64,000 nt of DNA from Sulfuriroseicoccus oceanibius. Its GTDB lineage: Bacteria; Verrucomicrobiota; Verrucomicrobiia; Verrucomicrobiales; SLCJ01. Position 1 is the stretch's first letter. The number at the start of each line of letters is the position of its first letter. The DNA lies in contig NZ_CP066776.1 of the NCBI RefSeq assembly GCF_010681825.2, positions 62,001 to 126,000 on the forward strand. The letters are read 5' to 3'. Below, in pieces: positions 17,022-28,026 of this stretch. A program made the position numbers and the translations under genes. The notes below the pieces were generated by a model. That model saw nothing but the letters and a program-made list of their open reading frames with translations. It made no database searches and had not been told where the DNA came from.

Positions 17022-18108
17022 CCAAGGCGCTGCGGGAAATCCGATAGCTCGATCCGATCTTCTTAGCCGACAAATTGCCGGCCTGAATCTCAGCCATCAC
17101 ATCGTCTTCCGACACCCCGAGAACCTGCGAAACTTCCGCTGGGTTCATCAGCTGAGGCAAACCTCCGCCGACTGGTGCTGCGGGAGTCGCTGCTGCCGCA
17201 CCGGCAGCCACCGCACCAGCCCCGAGCGGGTTGGTCATGCCGCCTCCAGCCACGCCGGATTGCTTCATCAACTCCTGGGCAATCGAGAACCCAACCGCCA
17301 ACTCAGTGGCAGCTCCAGCACCACCGGCACCGCCACCCTCGCCAGACGCCATGCCCTGGCCCATCTGGTACTTGATGTAGGAATTGAGGTCGCCAATAGC
17401 CGACATCGCGGAGCGCTTGTCGATCGCTTCTTCGACTTCCGGCGGAACCGATACGTTCTCAACAATGAACGACGCGATCTCGATACCGTATTTGGTGCTC
17501 AGCACCGGGTTGATCAACGGCAACAACGCATCACCAAGATCGGTGTAACGGGTCGCCACATCGAGCATCGGCACATTTGCCGACGCCAGCGCATCGGAGA
17601 ACACACTGACAATGCGCGAACGCATCGCATCACCAAACTCATCGACACGGAAATCGTGGTCGCTTCCGGCCACCTCCTTGAGGAAGGTTTGCACATTGAC
17701 CACGCGGAAGTCGTACGTTCCGAACGCACGGGCACGGACAATACCAAAGTCCGGATCACGCAGCATGATTGGGTTGGACGTCCCCCATTTGTTGCCGGTA
17801 AAGAGCCGCGTGTTGACGTAATAGACGTCGGCCTTGAAGGGACTCTGGAACCCATACTTCCAGCCCTTGAGGCGGGTCAGCACCGGAATGTTATCCGTTT
17901 CGAGCGAATGCTTGCCCGGCCCGAAGGTGTCACCAAACTGCCCTAGGTAGACAAACTGAGCGGTCTGGCTTTCGCGAACAATCAGCTGTGCGCCGTTCTT
18001 GATCGCTTTGTCATCATCCGGAAAGCGCCATGCGATGGTGTCCCGGCTGTCGTCCTGCCACTCGATGATTTCGAGCAACTCTCCTTTGATAAAGTCCATG
18101 AGTCCCAT
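17002..18108 (-). CDS. SPFH-domain protein with C-terminal excisionase-like HTH
   Basis: 368 residues. The first ~230 residues form an SPFH (virion core protein/YdjI-like) domain: MGLMDFIKGELLEIIEW, LIVRESQTAQFVYLGQ, FGPGKHSLETDNIPVL, RAFGTYDFRV, YGIEIASFIVENVSVP. A Gly/Ala-rich linker (about 260-315) leads to a last ~50-residue segment reading LMNPAEVSQVLGVSEDDVMAEI...GSSYRISRSALDAFL, a typical excisionase/MerR-like helix-turn-helix. The SPFH class usually ends in a zinc ribbon or GYF-like domain, so the HTH tail is unusual; here the zinc ribbons sit in the overlapping next gene. Start ATG at 18108 chosen on the family N-terminus. Function unknown; it possibly assembles oligomers at the membrane. 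Confidence 0.87.
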   Translation of the reverse strand: MGLMDFIKGELLEIIEWQDDSRDTIAWRFPDDDKAIKNGAQLIVRESQTAQFVYLGQFGDTFGPGKHSLETDNIPVLTRLKGWKYGFQSPFKADVYYVNTRLFTGNKWGTSNPIMLRDPDFGIVRARAFGTYDFRVVNVQTFLKEVAGSDHDFRVDEFGDAMRSRIVSVFSDALASANVPMLDVATRYTDLGDALLPLINPVLSTKYGIEIASFIVENVSVPPEVEEAIDKRSAMSAIGDLNSYIKYQMGQGMASGEGGGAGGAGAATELAVGFSIAQELMKQSGVAGGGMTNPLGAGAVAAGAAAATPAAPVGGGLPQLMNPAEVSQVLGVSEDDVMAEIQAGNLSAKKIGSSYRISRSALDAFLAE

Positions 18109-18485
18109 GGCGAAAATCTCACCATATTTCGGTAGTTCGCGGCAAGTGCAATGCCACGCCAATGTTGTAATCCTCAAAGGTTTGCGGTGGCCTCAGGAAT
18201 TTGAAAATACTCACGCAGAGACGCGGAGACGCAAAGAAGTGGATGAGGGCGCTGCGCTCCGCACGGGTCGATTGTCGACAGGAATGCCGCCCCACCAGCA
18301 CCCGTCGGTCACGTCTGCGAAGCGCTGGAGGGACGACATTCCTGTCGTCGGAGTCGGGGATAACCACGGAGCCCCCGTTGACCGCCCTCCTACCAAATCC
18401 AAACGATGACGCGGATGGCACTTGCCAGCGCGGGCGACTCACCCGATGATCCCCGCACCTAGCGAGCGCTCACGATTTCGAAACC
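18109..18485. other. Divergent intergenic region with dispersed repeats
   Basis: 377 bases between the minus-strand SPFH gene and the plus-strand glgB. It must hold both promoters, but no convincing -35/-10 pair is seen. It contains a family-B repeat (18211-18238) and a family-F repeat (18275-18350). Confidence 0.55.
18211..18350 (+). repeat. Family B and family F repeats, side by side
   Basis: Family B: TCACGCAGAGACGCGGAGAC at 18211-18230. Family F: GTCGACAGGAATGCCGCCCC near 18275, then an inverted partner AGCGCTGGAGGGACGACATT near 18321, giving a hairpin-like pair. Related F copies are near 26444, 29074, 32306 and 32515. Confidence 0.65.
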
Positions 18486-20714
<2,229 letters not shown>

Positions 20715-20742
20715 TCCCGCGATCGATTGGAAAAATCACACA

Positions 20743-20784
20743 ACGCCCCGATGTCCGCATTTCCGGTCATCGGGGCGTCTTTTG
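20743..20784 (+). terminator. Rho-independent terminator of glgB
   Basis: ACGCCCCGATG (20743-20753) pairs with CATCGGGGCGT (20768-20778), followed by CTTTTG. It begins 29 bases after the glgB stop. The longest open frame of the next gene starts upstream of it, so that start is rejected. Confidence 0.85.
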
Positions 20785-21017
20785 TTATGGGCGAAAACCT
20801 TGGGATCTCGCATCGATTCCAGGCGGCCGTCACAACACCCGTTCTGGAACGCCAAGCATCGCCTTGGCAATCCAACGCGTCCGGCGCAGCCGCATTCTCC
20901 CCCACCCTGACAGAGTGGGGGCAAGCCCCGCGACGTCACCAATCCCCCCTTCTCCCCCCAATCATTGATTCTCTCGCTCCCATCGTGGATGATGCGTTCA
21001 ACTCTTCCTCCCCACCC

Positions 21018-23144
21018 ATGTCCGACGCCCCACACACCAACCGCCTCGCCACAGAAACCTCGCCCTACCTCCAACAGCACGCGACCAACCCGGTCGATTG
21101 GCTTCCCTGGGGCGATGAGGCATTGGAAAAAGCCAAGCGGGAGAACAAGCCCATCTTCCTCTCCATCGGCTACTCCACTTGCCATTGGTGCCACGTGATG
21201 GCTCGCGAGTCGTTCGCCAACGCCCAGACGGCGAAACTCATGAACCAACACTTTGTGAACATCAAAGTGGACCGCGAAGAACGCCCGGACGTCGACAGCA
21301 TCTACATGACCTACGTTCAAGCGACTACCGGCCGCGGCGGCTGGCCTATGAGCGTTTTCCTCACCCCGGAGGGCACCCCATTTGTCGGCGGCACCTACTT
21401 CCCGCCGCAGGATTCACAAGGCCGCCCCGGCTTCCCGCGCATCCTCAGCAGCATCGCCGAGATGTGGGAAAAGGACGCGGAAAAGGTGCGCACGTCAGCC
21501 GAGGACACGATGCGCCAGATCCAACAGATTCTGCTCGCCCCGAGCGATGACAAATCCCCACTCACCGCCGCCCAGGTGGATGCCTCGTTCGACACATTCG
21601 CCACGCAATACGACCAGCAACACGGCGGATTCGGCAGCTATCAGAAATTCCCGCGTCCGGTCGCGCTCGAATTCCTGCTCAACGAAGCCGTGCGCTCGGG
21701 CGTAGACTCCGGCAAAGGCGCCCGCGCCATGAGCATGGTCACCGGTACGCTCGACGCCATCGCCACCGGCGGCATCACCGACCACCTCGGCGGCGGCATC
21801 CACCGCTACACCGTGGATGAAATTTGGCACGTCCCGCACTTCGAGAAAATGCTCTACGACCAGGCGCTCGTCGTGCCACCGATGGTCGCCACCTTCCAAC
21901 TCACCGGCAACCCACGCTACGCCGACCACGCGCGCGCCACACTCGACTACGTGCTGCGTGACATGACCCACGAGGACGGTGGGTTCTTCTCCGCCGAAGA
22001 CGCGGAAAGCCCGCTGCCCGAGAACCCGAGCGAGAAAGGCGAAGGCGCCTTCTACACGTGGAGCCATATCGAGATCGATGAACTGTTGACCCTGGAACAA
22101 GCCCGCGTCTTCAACGCCGCTCTCGGGATCGAGCGCGGCGGCAACGTGAACCCGGCCAGCGACCCGCACAATGAGCTGCGCGGGTTGAATGTCCCATTCC
22201 TCGCCAATCCACCACAGACCGACGCGGACCGCCAGTTGCTCTCCGAAGCGTTGGAGATCATCACCAAAGCCCGCAACGAACGCCCGCGCCCTCACTTGGA
22301 CGACAAGGTCCTCACGTCTTGGAATGGCTTGATGATCGCCGCATTGGCAGGCGCCGCCCACCCGCTGGGGGACAACCGCTACCTCGCCGCAGCTCATAAA
22401 GCCGCCGCGTTCATCAAGGCGAACCTTTACGATCCGTCTGGGAAAACGCTCATCCGCTCGTGGCGCAATGGCCAGCCAAGCTCGACCCGAGGCTTTGCCG
22501 ATGACTACGCGTTCCTCATCCACGGCCTGATCGAACTCTACCAGGCCGACTTCGACACCCAATGGCTCGAATGGGCGATCGATCTGCAACAGACGCAAAT
22601 CGCGCTCTTCCACGACGCGAAGCACGGTGGATTCTTCAACACGGAGGCCACAGACGAGAAGCTGATCCTGCGCATGAAGAACGACACCGACAACGCGGAG
22701 CCGTCCGCAGGCTCGCTATCGGCGCTTAATCTGCAGCGCCTCGCCGCCATGCTCGACCACGAAGAATGGGGCGACATCGCGGAGGAAACGATCGCCTCGT
22801 TCACCAAGAACCTGACCCAGGCCCCATCCGCCGCACCGCTGATGGCCGTGGCTCTCGCCCATCAGATCGATGGGTTGCAAACCGTAGTCCTCGCCGCCGC
22901 CGATGGCGCCGATGCCATGGCCGCCGCCGTCCGCGACCAGTTCCTCCCGGGAACCACCACCATTCAAATCCCCGACGCCGAGGGTTCTTCGGCCCGCCGG
23001 TTTTTCACCACCCGCTCGGAGCGCTACGCCGCGATGCACTCGACCAACGGCACCGCCACCGCGTTCCTCTGCCGCGGCAAAACCTGCGAACCTCCAATCA
23101 CCTGCACCGACGAGCTGAAAGCGAAGCTCGCACCTGCGACCTAG
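21018..23144 (+). CDS. Thioredoxin-like DUF255 protein (YyaL/SSP411 family)
   Basis: 708 residues of the conserved YyaL/spermatogenesis-associated-20 family. An N-terminal thioredoxin-like DUF255 domain ([15 protein letters not shown]) has the invariant CHWC at residues 55-58, then KVDREERPD and [12 protein letters not shown] (alpha/alpha)6 barrel resembling glycoside hydrolases and epimerases makes up the rest ([32 protein letters not shown]). No signal peptide is seen, so it is cytoplasmic. The biochemical role of the family is not established. The ATG at 21018 ([11 protein letters not shown]) is chosen: the frame is open 97 codons further up but runs through the glgB terminator. It stands alone. 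Confidence 0.9.
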   Translation: MSDAPHTNRLATETSPYLQQHATNPVDWLPWGDEALEKAKRENKPIFLSIGYSTCHWCHVMARESFANAQTAKLMNQHFVNIKVDREERPDVDSIYMTYVQATTGRGGWPMSVFLTPEGTPFVGGTYFPPQDSQGRPGFPRILSSIAEMWEKDAEKVRTSAEDTMRQIQQILLAPSDDKSPLTAAQVDASFDTFATQYDQQHGGFGSYQKFPRPVALEFLLNEAVRSGVDSGKGARAMSMVTGTLDAIATGGITDHLGGGIHRYTVDEIWHVPHFEKMLYDQALVVPPMVATFQLTGNPRYADHARATLDYVLRDMTHEDGGFFSAEDAESPLPENPSEKGEGAFYTWSHIEIDELLTLEQARVFNAALGIERGGNVNPASDPHNELRGLNVPFLANPPQTDADRQLLSEALEIITKARNERPRPHLDDKVLTSWNGLMIAALAGAAHPLGDNRYLAAAHKAAAFIKANLYDPSGKTLIRSWRNGQPSSTRGFADDYAFLIHGLIELYQADFDTQWLEWAIDLQQTQIALFHDAKHGGFFNTEATDEKLILRMKNDTDNAEPSAGSLSALNLQRLAAMLDHEEWGDIAEETIASFTKNLTQAPSAAPLMAVALAHQIDGLQTVVLAAADGADAMAAAVRDQFLPGTTTIQIPDAEGSSARRFFTTRSERYAAMHSTNGTATAFLCRGKTCEPPITCTDELKAKLAPAT

Positions 23145-23212
23145 CGGGAACCCAATACGTCCCATGCGACTTATAGATCCGGTGAGTCCGATGACTCAGC
23201 CCGCAAACAAAT

Positions 23213-23237
23213 CATCAAATAAAATTGAAATTTGATG
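23213..23237. promoter_or_regulatory. Inverted repeat upstream of vapBC-like pair, probable operator
   Basis: CATCAAAT (23213-23220) and ATTTGATG (23230-23237), a perfect 8-bp inverted repeat with a 9-base spacer, end 22 bases before the antitoxin ATG. The region is AT-rich compared with its surroundings. Its position fits an autoregulatory toxin-antitoxin operator. Confidence 0.6.
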
Positions 23238-23259
23238 CAAAACCCCTCACAATCACCAC

Positions 23260-23463
23260 ATGAGGATCACCATCGAGATCGATGAAACCACCTTGGAGCA
23301 CTGCCAGGCCATCACCGGAGAAAGCAAAAAAAGCCCAGCCGTAGCCAAGGCCGTGGAGGAATTCGTGAAACGCAAGTTGGCCGCGGAATTCGGCTCCAAA
23401 ATCATGGAGAGCCACTTCGATTACCCGGAAACCTCCGAGGAACTCTCAGCCCTGGACCGCTAA
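23260..23463 (+). CDS. VapB-type antitoxin
   Basis: 67 residues. It begins MRITIEIDETTLEHC, a beta strand then helix typical of ribbon-helix-helix or VapB-like DNA-binding antitoxins. A basic helix (KAVEEFVKRKLA) and an acidic C-terminal tail (YPETSEELSALDR) that would bind the toxin follow. It lies 12 bases before a PIN toxin gene, and an 8-bp palindrome sits just upstream. It is too short to place in a named subfamily with certainty; the pairing with a PIN toxin makes the call. Confidence 0.85.
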   Translation: MRITIEIDETTLEHCQAITGESKKSPAVAKAVEEFVKRKLAAEFGSKIMESHFDYPETSEELSALDR

Positions 23464-23475
23464 GCGCACCGCCGG

Positions 23476-23910
23476 ATGAATGCCGACACTTCACTCGTCC
23501 TCGTCGATTCCTGTTGCTGGATCGAAGCGCTGCGCAAAGACGGCCGCATTGAAGTCAAGATGGCGGTCAAATACCTACTCGACGAGTACAAGGCCTTGCT
23601 TTGCGGTCCGGTCGAATACGAGGTGCTCAGCGGTGCACGCAAGAACGAACGCGATGAACTCCGCGCCTACTTCAACGTGCTGCCTTACCGCCCGTCCGAC
23701 CACAAGATTTGGCGCAAAGCAGCTGAGTCTGCGTGGAAATTGCGCGATGCCGGAGTCAAAGCTCCACACAACGATGTGATCATTGCCACGATCGCGGCGG
23801 AGTTCGGATACCGGATCTTCAGCATCGACAAGCACTTCGAACTCATGGCCGGAGTGCTGGGGTTCTCTCTCTACGTGCCCGGATATGGCGGGTTGTATAA
23901 TCCTGAATAG
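23476..23910 (+). CDS. VapC-type PIN-domain toxin ribonuclease
   Basis: 144-residue PIN-domain protein, a Mg-dependent ribonuclease by family. The acidic residues of the active site are present: Asp11 (VLVDSCCWIEAL), Glu47 (GPVEYEVL), Asp100 (PHNDVIIATIA) and Asp118 (IFSIDKHFE). Family members cleave tRNA or rRNA at specific sites; which one here cannot be told. It is co-transcribed with the antitoxin 12 bases upstream. A family-D hairpin follows at 23931. This is the second type II toxin-antitoxin locus in the window, unrelated to YefM-YoeB. Confidence 0.9.
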   Translation: MNADTSLVLVDSCCWIEALRKDGRIEVKMAVKYLLDEYKALLCGPVEYEVLSGARKNERDELRAYFNVLPYRPSDHKIWRKAAESAWKLRDAGVKAPHNDVIIATIAAEFGYRIFSIDKHFELMAGVLGFSLYVPGYGGLYNPE

Positions 23911-23930
23911 AACGAATAGCGGAGTCATCC

Positions 23931-23961
23931 GAATAGGCCCTATAGGACTGATAAGACCTAT
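23931..23961 (+). repeat. Family D repeat
   Basis: AATAGGCCCTATAGGACTGA then AAGACCTAT, imperfectly palindromic and matching 48951-48980 (ATAGGTCCTATTGGCCCTAT) and 56764-56789. It lies between vapC and the acetyltransferase gene. Confidence 0.6.
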
Positions 23962-24022
23962 GAGGGTGGCCCCTCTTCGAATTCCGTAGACCTCCCCGAG
24001 GAACCAAAGCGTAAAGAGAGCT

Positions 24023-24613
24023 ATGAGTTCTGATTCCCCCGACGTGACACCCAACCTTGATGGCGGTGACTTCGACAGCTCGACGCCTGAGTTGATCGCG
24101 GTCATCACCAAAGCGCGGGCGCTGACAAACCAATACAACCAGCATCCGGCGGATGACGCCGACGGTCGGCGCGCCATTCTCACCGAACTTCTCGGGCACC
24201 TTGGCGACTCCGCCTACATCGACGTTCCCTTCTACTGCGACTACGGCAAGAACATCTCGATCGGAGATCACGTCTACATCGGACTCAACTGCACGTTTGT
24301 CGACAACCACAAGATCACCATCGGCAACAACACGCTGATCGCGTCGGGCGTAGACATCGCCACCGCCACCCACCCGGTCTCCGCCAAGGAGCGCATCATC
24401 GACGACCCGGCCCGAACCAACAAATACCGCACGATGTCAGCACCCGTGACTATCGGCAACAACTGCTGGATCGGCGCCAACGCAACCATTGTCCCCGGCG
24501 TGACCATCGGGGACAACACCACCATCGGCGCCGGCAGCGTGGTCATCAAAGACATCCCCGCCAACTCCCTCGCCGCAGGCAATCCCTGCCGCGTGATCCG
24601 GGAGCTGGAGTGA
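24023..24613 (+). CDS. Maltose O-acetyltransferase-like hexapeptide enzyme
   Basis: 196 residues of the left-handed beta-helix acyltransferase family (maa/nodL/lacA type), which moves acetyl from acetyl-CoA to sugars. An N-terminal alpha region has LTNQYNQHPADDADGRRAIL. The hexapeptide coil starts near YIDVPFYCDYGKNISIGDHV, with the extended loop ASGVDIATATHPVSAKER carrying the family's catalytic His (in THPV). Further rungs follow (ITIGNN, VTIGNNCWIGANATIV, VTIGDNTTIGAGSVV), ending GNPCRVIRELE. Length is a little over the ~185-200 norm. The substrate sugar is not determinable. It stands alone between repeats. Confidence 0.88.
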   Translation: MSSDSPDVTPNLDGGDFDSSTPELIAVITKARALTNQYNQHPADDADGRRAILTELLGHLGDSAYIDVPFYCDYGKNISIGDHVYIGLNCTFVDNHKITIGNNTLIASGVDIATATHPVSAKERIIDDPARTNKYRTMSAPVTIGNNCWIGANATIVPGVTIGDNTTIGAGSVVIKDIPANSLAAGNPCRVIRELE

Positions 24614-24628
24614 TACTGAAGGCGGAGC

Positions 24629-24773
24629 CACAGATGAGCGCAGATGGGCACAGATGATTAATGAGTTAGCGGCTGCGCCGGATGGGATTAATGGCCGGAC
24701 TGGAGACCGGCGTTCCTTTGCTGCCGCAGGCACCCCAATTCAAAATCCGCGATAATCTGCGCCCATCTGCGGC
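24629..24773 (+). repeat. Family E repeats (CAGATGGGCACAGATGA type)
   Basis: CACAGATGAGCGCAGATGGG at 24629-24648 and an inverted, degenerate copy ATCTGCGCCCATCTGCGGC at 24755-24773, with related copies at 15211-15240 and 56798-56827. The two inverted copies bracket ~100 bases. The 365-base gap from 24614 to 24978 holds no other feature that I can support. Confidence 0.6.
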
Positions 24774-24978
24774 TCCTAAAACCAAACCACCAACGGCTCC
24801 GCACCCCGCTCCCCCGCCGATTTCCCATTTCAAATTCCGCATTTTCCCATTTCCACCCGCCATCTGCGGTTCACCGTTGCGAGGGCGGCAATTCTCCGCC
24901 AACTTGCTGGTCTGTGCGGAAAGAACCCGCATCCCCGCCCACGAGCGGAGCATTTCACTCAGACCCATTGATTTGACC

Positions 24979-26397
24979 ATGATCCCGAACGTCCTCGCCG
25001 AACGCTATGCCACCGAACCCATGAAGGCCATCTGGTCCGCCGAGGGGCGGATCGTTCTGGAGCGCGAGTTCTGGATCGCCGTGATGAAGGGCCAGCGCGA
25101 CCTGGGTCTCGACATCCCGGAGGAAGCCATCGCCGCCTACGAAAGCGTCAAAGACCAGGTCGATGCCCAGTCCATCATGGACCGCGAGCGCATCACCCGC
25201 CACGACGTGAAGGCCCGCATCGAAGAGTTCTGCGATCTCGCCGGCCATGAGCAGATCCACAAAGGCATGACCTCGCGCGACCTGACCGAGAACGTGGAGC
25301 AGCTTCAGGTCTTCCGCTCACTCGGTGTGATCCACACCAAAGTCGTCGCCGCGCTGGCCCGCATGAAGAAGCACTCGGTGACATGGCGTGATTTGTTCAT
25401 CACCGCACGCACGCACAACGTGGCAGCCCAGCCGACCACATTCGGCAAGCGCATTGCAATGTTCGGCGAAGACTTGCTCGTCGCTCTGGAGCAGCTCGAC
25501 CACTTGATCGAAACCTACCCGGTGCGTGGTCTCAAAGGCGCGGTCGGCACCCAGCTCGACCAGCTTTCCCTCTTCGACAACGACGCTGAAAAAGTCGACC
25601 AACTCGAGCAGCGCGTGATGGAGCACCTCGGCATCAAGCGCCGCTGGACCAACGTCGGCCAGGTTTACCCACGCAGCCTCGACACCACCACCGTTTCGGT
25701 GCTGCTCGCACTCGCATCGGGTCCATCGTCGTTCGCCAAGACACTCCGATTGATGGCAGGTCACGAGACCGCCAGCGAAGGGTTTGCCAAAGGCCAGACC
25801 GGTTCGAGTGCAATGCCGCACAAGATGAACTCGCGTTCCTGTGAGCGCGTCAATGGCTTCCACACCATCCTCCAGGGCTACCTCTCGATGGGTGCCGCCC
25901 TCGCCGGCGACCAGTGGAACGAAGGCGACGTCTCCTGCTCGGTGGTGCGCCGCGTGATGCTTCCGGATGCATTCTTCGCCATCGATGGCTTGCTCGAAAC
26001 CTTCATCACCATCCTCGACCAGATGGACGCGTACCCTGCCGTGATCGAGCGCGAAAACGCCTACTACCTGCCATTCCTCATGACCACCACCATCATGATG
26101 GAAGCGGTCAAGAATGGCGTCGGCCGCGAGACCGCTCACAAGGCAATCAAAGAGCACGCCGTGGGAACCGTCAACGACCTGCGCGTCGGTAAGATCACCA
26201 GCAACGACCTCCTCGACCGATTGGCTGGCGACGACCGCCTCGGCCTCAGCCGCGAACAACTCGACGCCATCCTCGCCGGTGGCCAGGACAAGATCGGCGC
26301 CGCCAAGGCTCAGCTCGACACCTTCGTCGCCACCGTCGACAAACTGGTCGCAGACAACCCGAACGCCGCCGCCTACGAGCCAGGCGCGATCCTGTAG
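24979..26397 (+). CDS. purB: Adenylosuccinate lyase
   Basis: Releases fumarate from SAICAR and from adenylosuccinate in purine synthesis. The 472-residue product has the fumarase/aspartase superfamily signature GSSAMPHKMN at residues 275-284, plus the conserved RITRHDVKARIEEFC and HKGMTSRDLTEN regions that hold active-site His and Thr/Ser. The ATG at 24979 (MIPNVLAERYATEPM) matches the family start; the frame is open 99 codons upstream through family-E repeats and is rejected. A hairpin with a T-run lies ~140 bases downstream. No other pur gene is nearby. Confidence 0.95.
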   Translation: MIPNVLAERYATEPMKAIWSAEGRIVLEREFWIAVMKGQRDLGLDIPEEAIAAYESVKDQVDAQSIMDRERITRHDVKARIEEFCDLAGHEQIHKGMTSRDLTENVEQLQVFRSLGVIHTKVVAALARMKKHSVTWRDLFITARTHNVAAQPTTFGKRIAMFGEDLLVALEQLDHLIETYPVRGLKGAVGTQLDQLSLFDNDAEKVDQLEQRVMEHLGIKRRWTNVGQVYPRSLDTTTVSVLLALASGPSSFAKTLRLMAGHETASEGFAKGQTGSSAMPHKMNSRSCERVNGFHTILQGYLSMGAALAGDQWNEGDVSCSVVRRVMLPDAFFAIDGLLETFITILDQMDAYPAVIERENAYYLPFLMTTTIMMEAVKNGVGRETAHKAIKEHAVGTVNDLRVGKITSNDLLDRLAGDDRLGLSREQLDAILAGGQDKIGAAKAQLDTFVATVDKLVADNPNAAAYEPGAIL

Positions 26398-26476
26398 TTT
26401 TTTGGACAGGATTCACATGATCAACATGATTTGATTCGTCGTCGCGAAGCGCTGGAGGATCGGCATTCCTGCCGAC
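26398..26476 (+). repeat. Family C arm joined to a family F repeat
   Basis: A family C arm (TTTTTGGACAGGATTCACAT at 26398-26417, continuing to 26432) is followed at once by a family F sequence (GCGAAGCGCTGGAGGATCGG, then CATTCCTGCCGAC). Only one C arm is found here; the inverted partner seen at 27985 and 29125 is missing, so this looks like a partial element. Confidence 0.65.
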
Positions 26477-26514
26477 AGACCATCGCTAGGAGCGCAGCGC
26501 TTCAGAACTGATTC

Positions 26515-26580
26515 CCCGAAGGGGGAATGCAAACCAGCCCAGGGTGAACGGAGCTTCAGGCGACGTCACCCTGGGTTTTT
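26515..26580 (+). terminator. Family G palindrome acting as terminator after purB
   Basis: CCCAGGGTGA (26538-26547) pairs with TCACCCTGGG (26566-26575), followed by five T residues. It is a member of the family G repeats (compare 61728-61786) but with the T-run needed for a rho-independent terminator, so it may end the purB transcript. Confidence 0.65.
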
Positions 26581-26694
26581 CGTTAGAATACGGTCGGCCG
26601 AGCGTGTAGCGTCGCCAAGGGAAACCCCGATCCCGATGGCCGCATGTTACGCGACGCTGCATCTTAATCTGATACCATCTCGCCCATCACCCTC

Positions 26695-27903
26695 ATGCAC
26701 ACCGAACGTCCGCTCATTGGCTACTGCACCAACATCCACCCGGGAGAATCGTGGGCGGACACCTTTGCCAACCTGCAAACCAAGGTCACAGCGGTGCGCG
26801 ATGGAGTGCAGGCCCAGGCCGACGCTGCCTCCGCCTTTCCAGATCCCTACCCTATCGGATTGCGCCTCGGAGCCGATGCCACACGCGAGCTGATGGCAGA
26901 CGCCGACAAACGCGCCGCCTTCCGCGATTGGTGCGAACGCGAGCGCATGTTGCTCTACACGGTCAACGGCTTCCCCTACGGACAGTTCCACGGAACGCGG
27001 ATCAAAGAACAAGTCTACCAACCCGACTGGGCGGCGGACGAACGCGTGAGCTACACGTTGGATTTGTTCAAACTGCTCATCGAGCTGGCACCTGACGACT
27101 CACCTCAACTCACCGTCTCCACGGTCCCCGCATCGTTCAAGCCCCACATCAGCGGGCTCACCGATCCCGAGTCCCACATTCTGCGGATCCGCGAAAACCT
27201 CCAGCATTGTGCCAAAGAACTCGAGGCCATGAGTGAAGCCAGCGGCATCGATTTGGTTCTTGGGCTGGAACCGGAACCGCTAGGTCTCATCGAGAACGCG
27301 ACCGAAGCCGTTGGATTCTTCGAACTACTCACCAGCGGACTCGACGCCGCCGACCGCGCACGCTTCCTGCGCCGCATCGGCATCACGTTCGACACCTGCC
27401 ACGCCGCGATCGAATACGAAAACGCCGGAGAATCGCTCGACGCCTACCAGGCCGCCGGCATCCGCATTGCCAAAATCCACCTCAGCAATGCCATCGCCTT
27501 CGCCCCGGGCGACGAGGGCGCCATCGAGAGCATCAGCCGCTTCGTCGAACCGACCTACCTCCACCAGGTCATCGCCCGCAAGGAGGACGGCTCGTTGATC
27601 CGCAGCCTCGACCTACCCCACGCGCTGACCGACGAATCACTCGTCGCCGACGAATGGCGCGTCCATTACCACATTCCGCTCTACGCCGAGCCAGAACGCC
27701 CGCTCGGCAACACATTGGCAACCGTCCACGAAACCGCCGACTGGCTGCGCGCCAACCCGGGCGCCGTCCGCCATTTCGAGATGGAGACCTACACCTTCGA
27801 TGTCATGCCCGAAGGCGTGCGCCCCGCCAGCGATATCGAAATGCTGGTCAACGAACACCTCTGGTGCGCCCGCGACTTCCTGCCAAGAGCCACCGGAGCA
27901 TAG
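26695..27903 (+). CDS. eboE: EboE-like metabolite-traffic protein (xylose isomerase-like TIM barrel)
   Basis: 402 residues of the xylose isomerase-like TIM-barrel superfamily. It matches the EboE type: LIGYCTNIHPGESWADTFANL at the start, NGFPYGQFHG, a central GLEPEPLG, then FDTCHAA and KIHLSNA, which hold likely metal-binding Glu, His and Asp. Ebo proteins are linked to export or transfer of secondary-metabolite precursors (scytonemin intermediates in cyanobacteria), but their chemistry is unknown. It heads an eboE-eboC-nspC series in one direction, with hairpin repeats in both gaps. Other ebo genes (A, B, D, F) are not in the window. Family call is good; role inferred. Confidence 0.82.
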   Translation: MHTERPLIGYCTNIHPGESWADTFANLQTKVTAVRDGVQAQADAASAFPDPYPIGLRLGADATRELMADADKRAAFRDWCERERMLLYTVNGFPYGQFHGTRIKEQVYQPDWAADERVSYTLDLFKLLIELAPDDSPQLTVSTVPASFKPHISGLTDPESHILRIRENLQHCAKELEAMSEASGIDLVLGLEPEPLGLIENATEAVGFFELLTSGLDAADRARFLRRIGITFDTCHAAIEYENAGESLDAYQAAGIRIAKIHLSNAIAFAPGDEGAIESISRFVEPTYLHQVIARKEDGSLIRSLDLPHALTDESLVADEWRVHYHIPLYAEPERPLGNTLATVHETADWLRANPGAVRHFEMETYTFDVMPEGVRPASDIEMLVNEHLWCARDFLPRATGA

Positions 27904-27909
27904 GATTCC

Positions 27910-28018
27910 TTTAGACAGGATTTACATGATGCACATGATTTTTCGCTAACGCGAATATCGGCCATCGCATGAGGAGCCGTTAGGCAAATCTTGTGAATCA
28001 TGTAAATCCTGTCCAAAT
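27910..28018. repeat. Inverted pair of family C arms (hairpin element)
   Basis: TTAGACAGGATTTACATGAT (from 27911) and, 60 bases on, the inverted partner ending ATCATGTAAATCCTGTCC (to ~28015). The arms match over about 30 bases with few mismatches and enclose ~43 bases. The whole gap between eboE and eboC is this one element, so it would form a long hairpin in the transcript. Confidence 0.8.
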
Positions 28019-28026
28019 ATTAACCC

